Positions 23,021 to 36,245 are shown, counted from the first letter of the stretch. The stretch: DNA of 64,000 nt from Amorphophallus konjac (GCA_022559845.1 CM040125.1:324515829-324579828); one strand, 5' to 3'. Notes: a model not told the origin generated them from the letters alone. Numbers and translations: made by a program.

Positions 23021-25523
23021 ATAGCCAAGACACAGTGCCCAAACCACCACTAGAAGGATAGTCAGTCGGTACTCGATCACCTAGGTAAATAGTGATGAAT
23101 CTTGGTTACTGCACAGAACTGGGAGAAGTCCTCTCCACCTTAACCAGTGGTACTTGTCCACCTCCATGATTTCATCTCCATTACCCTCGGGGTCAGTAAA
23201 CATTGTGAACCTCCCCATAGGGGCATTTTTATGGCTTGGTTCTAGTCTCCCCCTATGGTGGCAGTATCCATTTGGCAGTAATAGTAGTACGGTAATTAGA
23301 TAATTATATATGTAACTCATATGAAATGGACACATGTCACTCAAAAATTCATGCTGTGAACATTACGTATGAAATATGCCTATACTGAATTTTTTTTAAC
23401 TTTTAAAATTCTAAAGTTATCCAATTATAAAGGCATATATATATATATATCAAAAATATTTAATTTTGTTTACAGATATCAGAATAAATTGAAATTTCAT
23501 GGAATCAACATATTAACATGAAGGATCAAAACAAAAAATTATCATCATTTTTCATACAGTATTTATAATTTTTTATAGAATTACTTATACTCCATATATA
23601 TATATTAAAAATATATAATTCTATTCACAGAACTCAGAATTGGTTTCAATTTCAGATAACTAACACATTGATATGTAGGATCGAAACATAAAATTATCAT
23701 CAATTTTTAATTAGTATTCATAATTTTTCCATAGTTATTTATACTCAATCATGCATCATAAATTGACTAGCTTTAGTTACCATATTTAGAAGAACATTAA
23801 ACTTTTACTTAAGATCACAGTTGTATGTAACATTACACAAAAAAAATTTCATAATTTTTCATACAGGAATTCGAATTTTTCCAGAATCATTTAAATTCCC
23901 CTATGCATGAAAAATTAACTAAATTTACTCACAGTACTATGAAAATCACCATAATTTTTTAAACCATCATTTATAACAGAGATATCATTTATGAAATTTC
24001 TTATTATTTTTCACATTGTATTACTAATGTTTTGATAGAATAAAAATGCATCATGAATAATAAATTAACTAAATATGTCCACAATGATCAGAAAATTACT
24101 CAAAATTTATAGAAATTTGTTCCAGATAGAAGTATCATATATGGAAAACTTCACTATTTTTAATTCAGTATTTTTAATTTGTAAAAGTTTATATCAGTGT
24201 CAAAAATTTACAATGGTAACTTTTAAATAGAGAAAATTATCCAGAATATTTACAATGGCTAAAATATATTAACAATTAACTGATTAACATCAAATATCAG
24301 TTTTTTTAACTTTCTCAAGATTTTTCACAGAATATTAGCATTTATTAAAATTTTTAATTATTTATTCAAATATTAAAAATTATACAAGTCAAGATTCAGA
24401 GATCAAAATAAAATGAAATTTTAATCAATTAGTTATAATGTGCATTTAAGTCTTTTGGAGAAGTTTCAAAAATTTCTATGTAGTATTTCTATTTATATCA
24501 TAATTTCATACTTCTAAGAAAATATAAAAAATTCTATAATTTCACTTATAGACATCTATAATTATTGGTATTTTAAGAATATAGTACACGTAATGTAATA
24601 ACTGTACTGTGAAATCCTAAGATTTTTATGAATAGGATCTCTAATTTCTATATAATTATTTATTTTTTTATCATGTATTACAAACTTCTTAACAGAAATA
24701 TCGTGATCCAAAAATAATGAAATTATTTTTACACATGGGTCTCATAGTAATATGTATTCTTACAATTTTGGTGATTTTATATCACCCCTTTAGCCTTTTA
24801 GTATAATTAAGCACCTTTAAAATAATATTAAAATATTTATAAACGTAAAAATATGTTGATTCATACTTGAAAATTTTTACAGAGAGTTTAAAATATCAGA
24901 TCCCATGATTCTACAAACTTTCTAAATTTATCATGCATCGTTGCTAATTATAGTGTATTAAACACTTGATTTTACCTTTAATCACATACCTTAACATTAA
25001 TGATCTCATGGTAATCCAACTAAGATATGATCACACATGGTGAAATAAAGATCTCTGGATTTAATTATCTCCATAGATGCTAATTAACATACCTTAAATC
25101 ATTTTAAATATGCTAATCATACTAATTAAGAGGATAAATGCTAAATCCCTTACCTTAATAAAGCTTAAACACCTCCTTAACAGCCCTCCACCCTCTCCTT
25201 CAGCCATTCAACGTGGCCAACCCCAAAGAGAGCAAATGAGGCCCCCTTCATAGCTATTTATAGGGGATTCTCTTTAATCAATCTTACCCATTGATTTTAA
25301 TCAAGGATGAAGATTAAATCTTTATTTTAATATTGTTTAATTTAGAATTTGACCTTCAAAACATCACCAACCCACTCAGTCTATTTCTTTTGACTAGCCC
25401 ATATTTTTCTTTTTTTAATACATATGGCACATGGGATTTGACTTAAGAGAAAGAAGCTTAATAAAAAAATAAAAAAAGAATTTTTTTTAAATGACAGCTG
25501 CAAAAGCGGCAGGGGGGCGGTCT

Positions 25524-25557
25524 GCCCCCCCCCCCACCCCCGCGCGTGCGCGCGCGC
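25524..25557. repeat. Oligo-C run and CG/TG alternating tract in S3
   Basis: A run of 12 C followed by CACCCCCG and an alternating GCGCGTGCGCGC stretch. This purine-pyrimidine alternation in a very AT-rich setting could adopt left-handed DNA; that is speculation from composition. Confidence 0.7.
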
Positions 25558-26305
25558 ATGGGCGGTGTGAGTGGTCACCCCCGTCGCCATTTTTTTTCAT
25601 TTTTTTTATTTTTTTTAATTTACCCCTTTCATCATTTTTTTAAACTATTAGCCCCTCTCTTTTTTTGCTTTATTTATTATTATTTTTCTTTCTTCTCTTC
25701 CCTCTTAACTTTTAAATATCTTTCTATCTTTTCATATTTCTTTTACCATGACTTAAATAAATTTAATAAGACTAATAATTTAAATATTTAGGTAAAAATT
25801 ATTTTTTTTTGTTAAACAAATAAAATACTAAACTATAAATTCGTAGGGTATTACAAATATGCCCTCTACTTCAACTTCTCGACCACGAACAATGTGGCCG
25901 AGTATGAAGCGCTCCTCTCTGGGCTACGAATGGCGAAACACCTGGGGCCTACTAGAGTGCGAGCATACGGCGATTCCATGCCCGTCGCCAACCAAGTCAA
26001 GGGAGAGTTCCAAGCACGCGAGCCAGCCATGATCAAGTGCCTGGAGAAAGCCAGAGCTGCCTCTGCAGAATTCTCCCACTTCGAGATGATGCACATTCCT
26101 CGAGAGGAGAACGTCCGAGCAGATGCTCTGCCTCGTCTAACGTCGGCAACCACAGTCTCCAGCTCAAGATCCATCTTCATAGAGGAATTGGCAGCACGGA
26201 GCATAGAGGAACCGACACCCCAGGTAAACGCCACCGACTATGAACCATCATGGATGGATCCTCTCTTTGATTTCCTCCTTTGATAACAACTTCCAGCCGA
26301 CCGCG

Positions 26306-28238
26306 TGATATGCACAAAACCCGTCATTGAAAAGCCGTGCCACAATTTAAAAATAACCGCACTCACTCACTTAAAAAGATTAGAATTAGAGTAAAGTGGT
26401 AAGCACGGGTCGATCCCACGGAGAAGAAATATTTTTAATTATGATCAAGTTAAAAAATTCTTATATTTGTAAGATCCGAATTTTGAGTGAGATTAAACTA
26501 ATGAAAAGAAAAATTACATGAAAATAAACCTATCTAAAAAATATGAGAGGGTTAAAGAAGAGAAATTTGAAGGAGATAGAAAAAGAAGAACATAATTTTT
26601 AAAATATGAATTTTATTACTAAAAAAGGTGGCAAATACAACTCTATGAAAATAAAAATTACAACTTGGAAATAAAAGAGAAAGGGAAGAAATAAGAGCCG
26701 GGGAATTCGGATGAAGAGTGCCGCCGTCTCCTTGCCAAGCCTTTGAGTGAACCTCCCCGCCGTGAAGATGACACCGCCTTTAGAGCACCAAGGGAAGAAG
26801 ATCTGCCATAGAGATATGAGAAGAAATATGGAGGAGGGAGATGGAAGAATGGAGAAAGAAAACTTAAAAACTATATGTAAGAACCTGTATGTACGTGTGT
26901 GCTTTGAAAAGAGAGAGAAAGAGAGGGGTTACGGTGGAGAAGAAATAAAAACATAGTATAATTAAATTGAAAATAGAGAAAGATTAGAAGAAGAATAACT
27001 TTAAATATATGAAGAATTATAAGAGATGGAAGAAGAGAAAGTTTTAGATCTAAAAGAGTCGAAAAAGATTGCTGAAGAATACAGAGAGAGAAAACGTGAG
27101 GAAGAGGGTGAAAAATGAGGAAGAACATAGGTGAGATGCGCGGATGAACAGTAAAAATCTTTTAAAACTAAACTTTGAAAAATAGTGAATAACTTTAAAA
27201 CGAGGAAGAATTGGAGGAAGAGGAAGAAGAGAGATTTGAAGAGCACTTAAAAATGGTGAAGTTTGCAGAAGAAATCAAATCGAAAGGACGAACAGAAAGC
27301 AAGTAAAAATAGGCTAAAATGCTAACTCCCTTCCCCCGGTGGCTCTCGAGCAGTTTATAAAGGGTGTAGAAGCTTTCACAATCATGACTTTTGGATCACA
27401 TCAAAGTCCGATTTCCCAGTATCAAGGCTTGATCAAACCAGGTCTCTTGCCAAATTTAGAGTCTTCCTTTCCTCAAACAAGAGGAGATAAGCTTGAATAT
27501 TGGAAGATAACTTCGTTTAGCTTCATCCGGTTCTGTCTCTGAAACTAAAATGGTGACCAATCAGTGTGCGTTAATTCCTCAATGAGCGACTCTCCATTCA
27601 AGCGCACATTCTTCATTTCTTTATTTTAATATTTCTCTCATTTCTCGACAAAATGAATGGGCTACTCTATGAACGGTCGCATATTCTTTCCCACAGAATG
27701 GATGCCCGAGCACAAGGGCGCTCATTCTTTATTTCTATATTTTTTCTTCATTTTCTTCTTCTACTTTTTGTCTTTTCCATACAGAGAATGGCGCCTTCTT
27801 GAATGGTCGTTCATTCCTTTCCAAAGAATTTACGACTGCGTGAATGGTCGTTCATTCTCCTGTCTTTTCTAGCTGTTTTTCTTTTCTTTTTTTCATCAAA
27901 TGAATTGGCGTCTGTCAAGGTGTCGCAGGATCTTGAATGTGCGCCCTTTCAGAAGGGCGTTCATTAATTGGCGACTAGAGCTCGGTCTCTATTCTCTAAA
28001 AATTTTAGAAATTTCAAAATATCAACATATTTCATCCCAAAATGGCTTTCAAATAATTGTGCAAATTCTTGAATATTTCTCACATGGTTATTTTGGCTCA
28101 AAAAGATAGTAAAATGCGTACAGACTCAAATAATGTGTGAGAATGAGATTCGTTTATGTTAATGCGCAACTATGCTCATTAAATGCTCAAGAATGATGAA
28201 TGTGATGCAACTTATGATATAAAATGTAATACTTATCA
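26306..28238 (-). repeat. E4 3' LTR
   Basis: Length equal to the 5' LTR. A minus-strand TATA candidate is at 27354-27360, matching 37314-37320 in the other copy. The 27640-27980 stretch is full of GAATGGTCGTTCATTC-type palindromes. Confidence 0.95.
27640..27985. repeat. Palindrome-rich segment of the E4 3' LTR
   Basis: Repeated motifs built from GAATG..CGTTCATTC, plus GGCGCC-like words (27790, 27905, 27955). The same set is at 37610-37945 in the 5' LTR. Possible structured RNA or protein-binding region in the LTR; inference only. Confidence 0.6.
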
Positions 28239-28253
28239 CACCCCCCAACTTAC
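28239..28253 (-). other. E4 polypurine tract next to the 3' LTR
   Basis: On the minus strand TAAGTTGGGGGGTG ends immediately before the LTR start TGATAAGT. This is where plus-strand DNA synthesis would begin. Confidence 0.85.
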
Positions 28254-29173
28254 TCATTGCTAGTCCCTTAGCAATGCAACCAAATTAAAATTTAGGACCA
28301 ACAAGAGTTTACAAAGTTCATATTAGCTCTTCCTTTACAGAATCAACCAAAGATTAGGAATTCAGAAACATTATCGTATACTAGCCTTAAATTGGAAATT
28401 AAGGTACATGATCAAGAATTAAAATCAAACTTCACTCGCACTTGTGCATGTGTAATACTAAATCCACAGCATAGATAATTGCATCCCTCATTTGCTATTC
28501 TAAACAAGTGCCTCTCAACTCTGCACCTCTTAGATCAGAGCATTGAACACAATAGCTTTTTATCTGCCTTATTTATTTGTCCCCTTTGGAATCTTTTTAT
28601 TTTTCTATACACGCATGATGCTGCACTACCCTTCACTCTTTAACATGAACCTCGACTCTTGCCTTAGGAGAAGCAGACCCAATTTTACAGATCAAGGTTC
28701 CCTTTTTCTGTTTTACGCGAACCTCAACACGTCTTAGGTGAAGTAGGCCCGGTTACTAAGATTTGAAGCATTTTTCATAGTGTTCTTTTTAACATTTTTT
28801 TCTTTTCACATTTATTTTCATTGTGCCATTTGTACTTTTTTAACAGATAACTAGACAAAAAAAATCTCTTCCTTAAGAAATATAGAGTATTAGACAACAT
28901 ATCCAAAATAACAGAAGGCTTGTCCTGCTTATTTCATTAGCGTGCATAGTGATTTTTATTTTCTAAAGTGCACATGAACTTTAAAGAAATTCTTAAATCA
29001 GTTTTCCATGGCTAGATCGAACAATATTTCCATCATCTTTTTTATAGTCTTTTCTATTCCAGAATTACTTTCAATAAAAGCATGAATTAATAAAACTCAG
29101 TCAGGGATTTCATCTATTCATTTTTATGCAAGAACACATATCAAGTTGTACTATATGCATTATGAAAATTTTT
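28254..29173 (-). other. E4 segment between the two polypurine-like tracts, no gene
   Basis: About 0.9 kb of AT-rich sequence with no frame over about 65 codons. Some Athila relatives carry an envelope-like reading frame between pol and the 3' LTR; nothing like it is present here. Confidence 0.6.
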
Positions 29174-29190
29174 CTCTCCCCCCCAACTTG
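29174..29190 (-). other. Second polypurine-like tract in E4
   Basis: Minus strand CAAGTTGGGGGGGAGAG, nearly the same core as the tract at 28239-28253, located just after the end of pol. Confidence 0.65.
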
Positions 29191-29469
29191 AATGACATTG
29201 TCCTCAATGGCATATAGAATTGAAAGCAATAGAATAATGTAACAATAAGTACTTCTGAGCAGGAAAGAGACAACCTGATATGTGAGATAAAACCTCCATC
29301 AATGTTATGGATGGCGACGACTTTCGCCTCTTGGCCTTGACCTGACTACTAAAACACACTAAAACAAAAATATCAAACAACAAAAACCTTGGATTACCTC
29401 TCAAAAGTGCTAAAATTTTCATCTTCAACCAGACGTATGAAATCTTACAAAGATTTTATTCCGGATCAC

Positions 29470-30570
29470 TCAAAGCAATGGAATCTTTTTACAATTGACC
29501 ATTTTTCAAGTAAGGTTTTAATCTTTGACCATTAATAGTGAAAATGTGACCATTTTTAGGATTCAAAATTTTGACGGCACTATGGTCAAAAGCTTTAACA
29601 ACAACAAACGGTCCATCCCATCTGGATTTGAGCTTACTAGGGAACAAATGTTGCCTTGAGTTAAAAAGCCCAACCTTTTGATTAATAGAAAAAAATTTCC
29701 TATGAATATGCTTCTCGTGAAATGCCTTATTTTAGCTTTATAAATCTTTGAATTTTCATAGACTTCATTTCTTAGTTCCTCCAGTTCATTGAGTTGCATA
29801 GCTCTTTGGGACCCAGCTTGATTAAGATCAAAATTGACTTGTTTAATGGCCCAATATGCTTTATGCTCAAGCTCTACGGGTAAGTGGTAGGCTTTTCCAA
29901 AAATGAGGCGGTAAGGTGACATGCCAATGGGAGTCTTAAATGCAGTTCTGTAGGCCCATAATGCATCATCTAGTCTCTCGAACCGGTCTTTCCTATCTGG
30001 CCTAACTGTCTTATGTAAAATGCTCTTAATCTCCCTATTGGACACTTCTACTTGGCTACTGGTTTGGGGATGATAGGGGATAGCGAGCTTGTGAGTGATA
30101 CCAATTTTGCGAAGTAGAGCTCGGAATTGAGAATTTGTGAAATGAGAACCCCCATCGCTAATCATAGCTCTAAGACAGCCAAATCTAGAAAAGATGTTCT
30201 TCTTTACAAACTTCATCACCACCTTATGATCATTGGTCCTAGTAGCAAAAGTTTCAATCCATTTTGAAACATAGTCCACCGCCACCAAAATATATTCATT
30301 GCCAAATGAAGGTGGAAATGGTCCCATAAAGTCAATACCCTAAACATCAAAAATTTTGACAACCAGAATGGTATTAAGCGGTATCATATCTCTCTTTGAA
30401 TTATTACACACTGCTTGACATTTGAAACATGTTTTTGAAAATTCATAAGCATCCTTAAACAACGTGGGTCAATAAAATCCACTTTGTAAAACTTTCACCG
30501 CAGTCTTCTTTCCAAAAAAATATCCCCTACAAGCAAGATTATGACAAAAGTTCAAGACAGATTATTGTTC
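29470..30570 (-). pseudogene. E4 integrase
   Basis: Reads from the N-terminal zinc segment (CFKCQ, about 30430) through the catalytic core. The three acidic positions are all present: [20 protein letters not shown], then [11 protein letters not shown] stop lies two codons before GID, and further breaks occur near 30450 and 29720. The C-terminal segment past 29720 ([14 protein letters not shown], LKNGQL) is recognisable only by changing frame, ending at about 29470. Confidence 0.93.
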
Positions 30571-30689
30571 CTCCTCGGGGACACATCTTCTTATAATCTG
30601 ATCAGGACCCATATGAAATAACTCCGAGTCCTCCCAAAAATAGTGTTAAACCTTTGAAAAGAACTGATCATTCTCCTGCTTAGACCACC

Positions 30690-31350
30690 CTCACAAAATT
30701 TGTCCTGCTGCCAGGTAATTGACTATGTGAGCATACCGGGGGGTTGAGGTGTGAGAGATAGAAAGAAATTGCTCATCGGGAAAAGAATTAGACATAGGGG
30801 CACTCTCAGGTATCACTATCCTTGATAGATGATCAGCTACAACATTCTCTAACCCATTTTTCTCTCTTATCTCTAAATCAAACTCTTGGAATAATAAAAT
30901 CCACCGAATGAGACGGGGCTTGGTGTCCTTTTTGGAAAGTAAGTATCTTAAAGCAGAGTGATCGGAATAAATATTAACTTTAGCCCCTAACAGATATGAG
31001 CGAAATTTTTCCACGGTAAAAAAAATAACTAGCAATTCCTTCTCTGTGGTGGTGTAATTACACTGTGCATCAGCGAGGGTGCGGCTCGCATAGTAGATCA
31101 CCATAAGCTTCTTATCGACTCTCTGATCTAGGACAGCTCCAACAATGTAGTTTGAAGCATCACACATGATCTCAAAAGGGAGCGACCAATTTGGGGATTG
31201 AAGAATCGGGGCCTGAGTGAGGGCCGCTTTCAAGGAATTAAATGTTTCAAGACATGAATCATTAAGATTGAAATGAGTGTCCTTGGCAAGCAATGGTAGA
31301 GAAGTTTTTGATAAATCTGCGATAGAATCCAGCATGGCCAAGAAAGGATC
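30690..31350 (-). pseudogene. E4 RNase H and connection
   Basis: 216 codons open: [18 protein letters not shown] is the connection; [13 protein letters not shown] holds the first aspartate (31159-31161), then TTEKELL and [11 protein letters not shown]; the domain ends at VVADHLSRI. The RNase H acidic set appears intact. It is one frame away from RT, so frameshifts separate them. Confidence 0.93.
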
Positions 31351-31354
31351 GAAT

Positions 31355-32400
31355 CTATTGGACAGAATAAGGAGTAGGAAGATTGAAAATCAAATCAACA
31401 TTGGCCTTATCAACCTCTATTCCTATCTCTGAAACAACATGGCCTAAAATTATTCCTTCTCTTACCATAAAATGACTCTTCTCCCAGCTTAACACAAGAT
31501 TTGAATCAATGCACCTATTTAGCACCTGAGTCAGGTTCTCCAAGTAATTTTCAAAAGATGTACCAAACACTGAAAAGTCGCTCATAAAAAATTTCTAAAA
31601 ATTCACCCACCATTTCAGAAAAGATTGACATCATGCACCGCTGAAAGGTGGCTGGGGCATTGCACAGCCTAAATGGCATTCTTCTAAAAGCAAACGTGCC
31701 ATAGAGACACGTGAACGTTGTCTTGTCTTGATCCTCCAGGTAAATAGCAACTTGATTATACCCGGAGTAGCCATCCAAAAAGTAAAAATAGTTTTGTCTA
31801 GCCAGCTTTTCCAAGATTTTATCTATAAACGGGAGTGGGAAATGATCTTTCTTTGTTATTGAATTCAATTTTCTATAATCTATGCAAATTCTCCACCCTG
31901 TCTGTAGAAACATGGGCACTTCTTCTCCTTTCTCATTTATTACAACTGTCAGCCCTAACTTCTTTGGCACAACTTGCGTTGGGCTAACCCACTTACTGTC
32001 TGAAATGTGATATATAATCCCGACATCCAGCCACTTTACTACCTCCTCCTTGACCACCTCCTTCATGTTGGGATTCAGCCGACGTTGCATTTCTCTGCTC
32101 GGCTTGGCATTGTCCTCCAAGTAAATATAATGCATACACACATCCGGACTAATACCCTTCAAATCTGTCACAGACCAACCTATCGCCCCCCTGTGCTCCT
32201 TAAGGACATCTAAAAGTTGAGACTCCTGAGCAGAAGTGAAGTTGGAAGCATTGATCACGGGCAGAGTTTGGTCAGGACCTAGATAAGCATACTTCAAAGA
32301 ATTCGACAGAGGTTTCAATTCCAGAACGAGCGACTGATCCATGGATGGAAGAACAGGTTCAGCTTGCAGCAGAGGGAGTGGCTCTATCCTAGAATAGGGC
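31355..32400 (-). pseudogene. E4 reverse transcriptase, frameshifted at its active site
   Basis: RT reads from about 32200 (WLDVGIIYHISDSKWVSPTQ) through WRICIDYRKLNSITKKDHFP, FLDGYSGYNQVAI and FRRMPFRLCNAPATFQRCM. At about 31585 a T-run of six shifts the frame, and the catalytic box after the shift reads FMSD, with serine where the first aspartate is expected. RT continues in the new frame as DFSVFGTSFENYLENL and ILGHVVS to 31355, then a third frame begins. MPFRLCNAP in place of the usual MPFGLCNAP is another damaged position. Confidence 0.94.
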
Positions 32401-33010
32401 ACACAAGAAAGAGGGGAATCCTGAAGCATGCTACCCTCTTTTAGACATTCCTCATTAACTTCCGAACTTTCTTCAATCAATTCCGTAATGACCTCAATGA
32501 CGTTACATTCCTCCTCATGGTCCGGGTACTGGGATGCCTTGTACACATTTAAAGAAACCTTCTCACCCCCGAAAGAAATATCCATCATTCCCGTGGCACA
32601 TTTTTTATTGGCCTTTGCTGTAGCTAAAAACGGTCGTCCCAAAATAATTGGAGTGTGCTTTAATTCCTGAGACGAGGCCATATCTAAAATAAGAAAATCC
32701 ACCGGAAAATAACACTCATGCACTTTCACAATCACATCTTCCAATAGACCCCTTGGAGTCTTCACGGACCGATACGCTAGTTGAAGGATTATAGATGTGG
32801 GCTTCAACTCTCCCACATCCATCAAATTGCTCATATATAAAGGTGGGCAACAGATTCACGCTAGCACCTAAGTCTAGCAATACTTTATCAAATGTCACTC
32901 CACCTATATCACATGAAATTAGAGGAGCTCCGGGGTCCTTCAACTTCTTAGGTAAATGGTTCATCACGACAGCACTGACATCTTCAGATAGGCGGATCTT
33001 TTGAGTTATT
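32401..33010 (-). pseudogene. E4 protease
   Basis: Protease reads in two frames. The first carries the active site as LLDLGASVNLLP (aspartate codon 32872-32874) and ends at 32716; a shift near 32830 moves to a second frame with LKPTSIILQLAYRSVKTPRG and PIILGRPFLATA. The DLGAS variant in place of DTG/DSG is usual for Athila. Confidence 0.9.
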
Positions 33011-35100
33011 GCCTTCGACTCCCTCTTTGGAGTGCACAGCTCTTTTAGAAACTTTGCATATGCCGGCACATGCTTGATCTGGTCCAAAAGTGGAATATTG
33101 ATATTCACTTGTTTAAATAATTCCACTAATTCTTCTTGTTGGACCGATTTTTTCTTTTGAGCCTTCGACTTTAGAGCATCGGGAAAAGGGATCTTAGAAA
33201 CATACTCTTGGGGGCCTTCTTCATCAACCTTTGCTTTTCCTTTATCCAACTTATTTTCACCCCCCTCCGGCTTCTTTTTCTCTTGCACAATCACTGGCTC
33301 CTCATCCTCATTATCACTCTCCACATTGGCTTCTTGGCCCAAACTACTACCAACACCCCTAGCCTGATATGGGTCATCTAGAATCTTCCCGCTCCTAAGG
33401 GTAGATATGGCCTTGGCGTTCTCAAATTGAGGGCCTACAGGAGGGGGAGGCTGAGGTTGGTTAGGTGGAGGAAAAATTGGCGGAGCTCTCTGAGGGAAGC
33501 CCAAGGGTTGATTTCTGGGGTTAGCCACTGGTTGGCTAGGAAGCTAGCCTACCTCTCATCTCATGTTATTTGCATCCAGTTGACCAATTTGGTTCTCCAA
33601 CTTAGAAATAGACTGATGCTAAGTAAGGATAAGTCGTTGGAGTTATTCAAATTTTTCATCAAAATTGGGCAGAGGAGGAGGTGGCTGATATTGAGGTTGA
33701 TGGAAACGATTAGAAGGATATTGATTATATGGGCCTTGAGAAAATGGAGCCTGATGATATGGGGCCTGAGATTGCTGATAAGGAGGTTGAGAATATTGTT
33801 GTTGAGCTTGTTGAAAAGGAGATGGAAAATTTTGGTGAGATTGACTTGGCACTTGGAAGGATTATTTTTGAATGGCTTGGTTCGAGGGATTAGCTTGCAT
33901 AGGTGGACCTTGTTGAGATTTCCAAGAAAAATTGGGATGAGTTCTCCAACCTGGATTATAAGTGTTAGAATAAGGATCATAAGTCGGTTTGGACACACCC
34001 CGAGCAGCAAAAATTTGTTCTTGGATGAATGGAGGAAGTTGGGCCGCCGTAGGGCAATCAGTGACAGCATGGTTCGGGCTAGAACAAAGAGCACATATTT
34101 TTTCATGGGTGGGAGCTGAGAACGATTGAGGTTGAGAAGCAAAAGAAAAAGAAGGTTCTCGCCTAGATAACAACTGATCTAATATATGTTCTACCAAATC
34201 AACCTTGTCCATCTTCTGCGCCAACAAATCTATTTTATTCAATTTCTGAGTTATGACATTGATATCCATTTTGTTCTTAAATTCCCCTTGGTTCTTAACT
34301 TCATACAGCCATGACCTCTTAGATGGCCCAATCATTCTTTCATATGATGAAAGCAAGACATGACTAATCGAATTTTCACTAAACATTTCAAATAAATCAT
34401 AGGCCTCATCCTCGCTCTTACTCATAAATGCTCCCCCACATGAAGCATCCACCATGTGTCTATAATTTTCTGTCAAACCCTCATAGAATGCCTGAATAAT
34501 TTGCCATCTTGATAATCTATGGTGAGGGCATTTCCTTAGCAGATCTTTCAATCTATCCCATGTCTCATGGATTTTCTCTCCAGGATTTTGTGTGAATCTA
34601 GTTATGGCTCTCCTCATGGTATTGGTTCGTCCTATGGGATAGAATTTCTTCTAAAATTTCTTTTGTATTTCCGCCCATGTATCAATAGATCTACCCAAGG
34701 CACCTAACCAATATTTAACCTTATCTTTGAGTGAGAATGGGAAGAGAGTCAACTTAAGAGCATCATCTAAAAAGTTTTTTATTTTCACAGTTGAGTAAAT
34801 CTGGAGGAATTCATCAAGATATTTATAAGGGTCTTCATTGGTATTACCGTAGAAGGATGACAATATTTGAATGGTACTTGATTTGATCTCATACTGAATT
34901 GCCTGGTTCTGGGGTGCTTGGACATAGAAGGACGATTTGTATTGATTAGGCATGAAATAGTCCTTCATCTGCTTGGGGACATGTTGTAGATTTTGGTCCG
35001 CCATGAGGCTAGGTTGTGGATAATTTCTAGAATGCACTAACCTCTCAATCTCACTTATGGGCCCTATCAATTGTGGATGTAGGGATCTCCTACCTTGCAT
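33011..35100 (-). pseudogene. E4 gag
   Basis: ATG at 35100. One frame runs from there to the protease with stops near 34648, 33859 and 33640. Order: N-terminal part with LTLFPFSLKDKVKYWLGAL, FTQNPGEKIHETWDRLKDLL and IIQAFYEGL; a zinc knuckle ICALCSSPNHAVTDCP at about 34045-34095; a Gln/Pro-rich stretch; a further Pro-rich stretch; the conserved STLRSGK motif at about 33402; and a Lys/Glu-rich linker to protease. Frames on the opposite strand (33427-34119) are shadows. Confidence 0.93.
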
Positions 35101-36245
35101 GCAATGTAAAAGGGCCCAAAGAAAGATAGTTGTTTTATTTTTTTATTTTTTTATGCAAATGAGTTTGGAAAATAATACAATGAATCAAACACTATATGAA
35201 TACAAAATGATGATGTTTTCCTTTTTTTTTTATTTTTTTTAAGAAAAGAAGGATTGGCACTCACTACTAAATTGGTCAACCGGCAAGTTAGAGGTGGAGT
35301 TGTGGGAGACTCCCCCTACTTTCGTAGAGACCTAATTAAATAACCACAATCTCACTTGGGCGTTTGTCACAAAATCTCTAGCCTTAGACACAAATTTCTA
35401 AAATAGTAATAAATTCTAACACTCTTTTTTATGTGAAACCTTCTAAGGGCAATCTACCTTCAAGGTGCTTCTTGGTACAACCGGCCCGACGTCGTGAGGG
35501 AATCACGGGTGCGAGGACTTATGGAGGTCTTGGAAAAGAAATTCTAATCCAAAGAGATGGAATGCTCAATGGAGGGTCTTTCCAATTCCAAAAAGGGTGT
35601 AAGGAACTAACTTGCCCTTGAGAAGGGGAAAGAGAAGAGAGAAAAAAAATATTTTTTTTAAATGATGATGCAAGTAAATTAGAAATCAACTAAAAAGTAA
35701 AATACCTGAAAATGATGCAACTAAGACGAAGGCATGATAACATGATAAGAATTGTTTCTATTTTTCTGTTTACTGATATTTTTTAAGAGAATTTTTTCTT
35801 TTTTTTCAAAAAGATATATGGATAAAAGATAACTATCAACTAAAAATAGCAAATAATATGAAAAAGTACTGCAAATTAAGATCTAAAATCATATTTTTGA
35901 CATTTTCTTGATTTTTGATTTTTTATATTTTTTAGAATTTTTTTAAATTTTTTATGCTTTTTCAAAAATTAAAAAAATAGGACATTTTTCCTACGTTTAC
36001 TGATCTTTAGCGACACTTGAATTTTCTAGATTATCTGATTTTTAACTTTCTGCTACAGTTTCAGGCTTTCAACAACGCTTTCGGTGACAGTTTATTTCCT
36101 GAGATTTTCAGGTCCAAATTTCTGTGTATTTTCTGATTTTTTGATTTTTTTTTCATTTTTTCTGCAAAATAAAAATAAAAAAATTAGTATTCACATATAT
36201 ACATCAAACATAAGAAATTTCAACCATTAAAAATAATTTCCTCCT
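35101..36245 (-). other. E4 leader between primer site and gag
   Basis: About 1.1 kb, AT-rich, with several oligo-A/T runs and no conserved frame. Long leaders are common in Athila elements. It is the likely site of packaging signals, none of which I can point to. Confidence 0.6.

Larger units (their letters stand above)
21982..25855 (-). mobile_element. S3: giant solo LTR (3,874 bp), Tekay/Del-like
   Basis: TGCGACG at the left and TATTACA at the right, flanked by a perfect AATAT duplication (21977-21981 and 25856-25860). The minus-strand start TGTAATACCC and end GGGGCGTCGCA parallel those of E5, whose direction is proven by its polypurine tract, so I read S3 right to left. There is no primer site, polypurine tract or coding domain, hence a solo LTR or a single very long LTR. 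About 23340-25150 is strongly AT-rich; an oligo-C and CG run sits near 25524-25557. Confidence 0.85.
21892..26290 (+). pseudogene. E3 second (archaeal-type) RNase H, interrupted by S3
   Basis: First part WELYVDGSSCAAGSGVGL (from 21892) is the opening strand with its aspartate. The S3 insertion falls at 21982, and the domain resumes at 25861 as YALYFNFSTTNNVAEYEALL, with the glutamate and then the YGDSM aspartate. It ends at a stop at about 26283 after a linker. This extra RNase H is the defining feature of the Tat clade. Two stops before the insertion mark it as dead. Confidence 0.9.

Noticed and set aside
22780..23061. Asn/Ser-rich repeat protein in S3
   Set aside because: Explained by a 33-bp tandem repeat, open in both directions, inside an LTR.
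33427..34119. 230-codon open frame on the plus strand
   Set aside because: Antisense shadow of the Athila gag; composition is Arg/Leu/Ile-rich with no motif.
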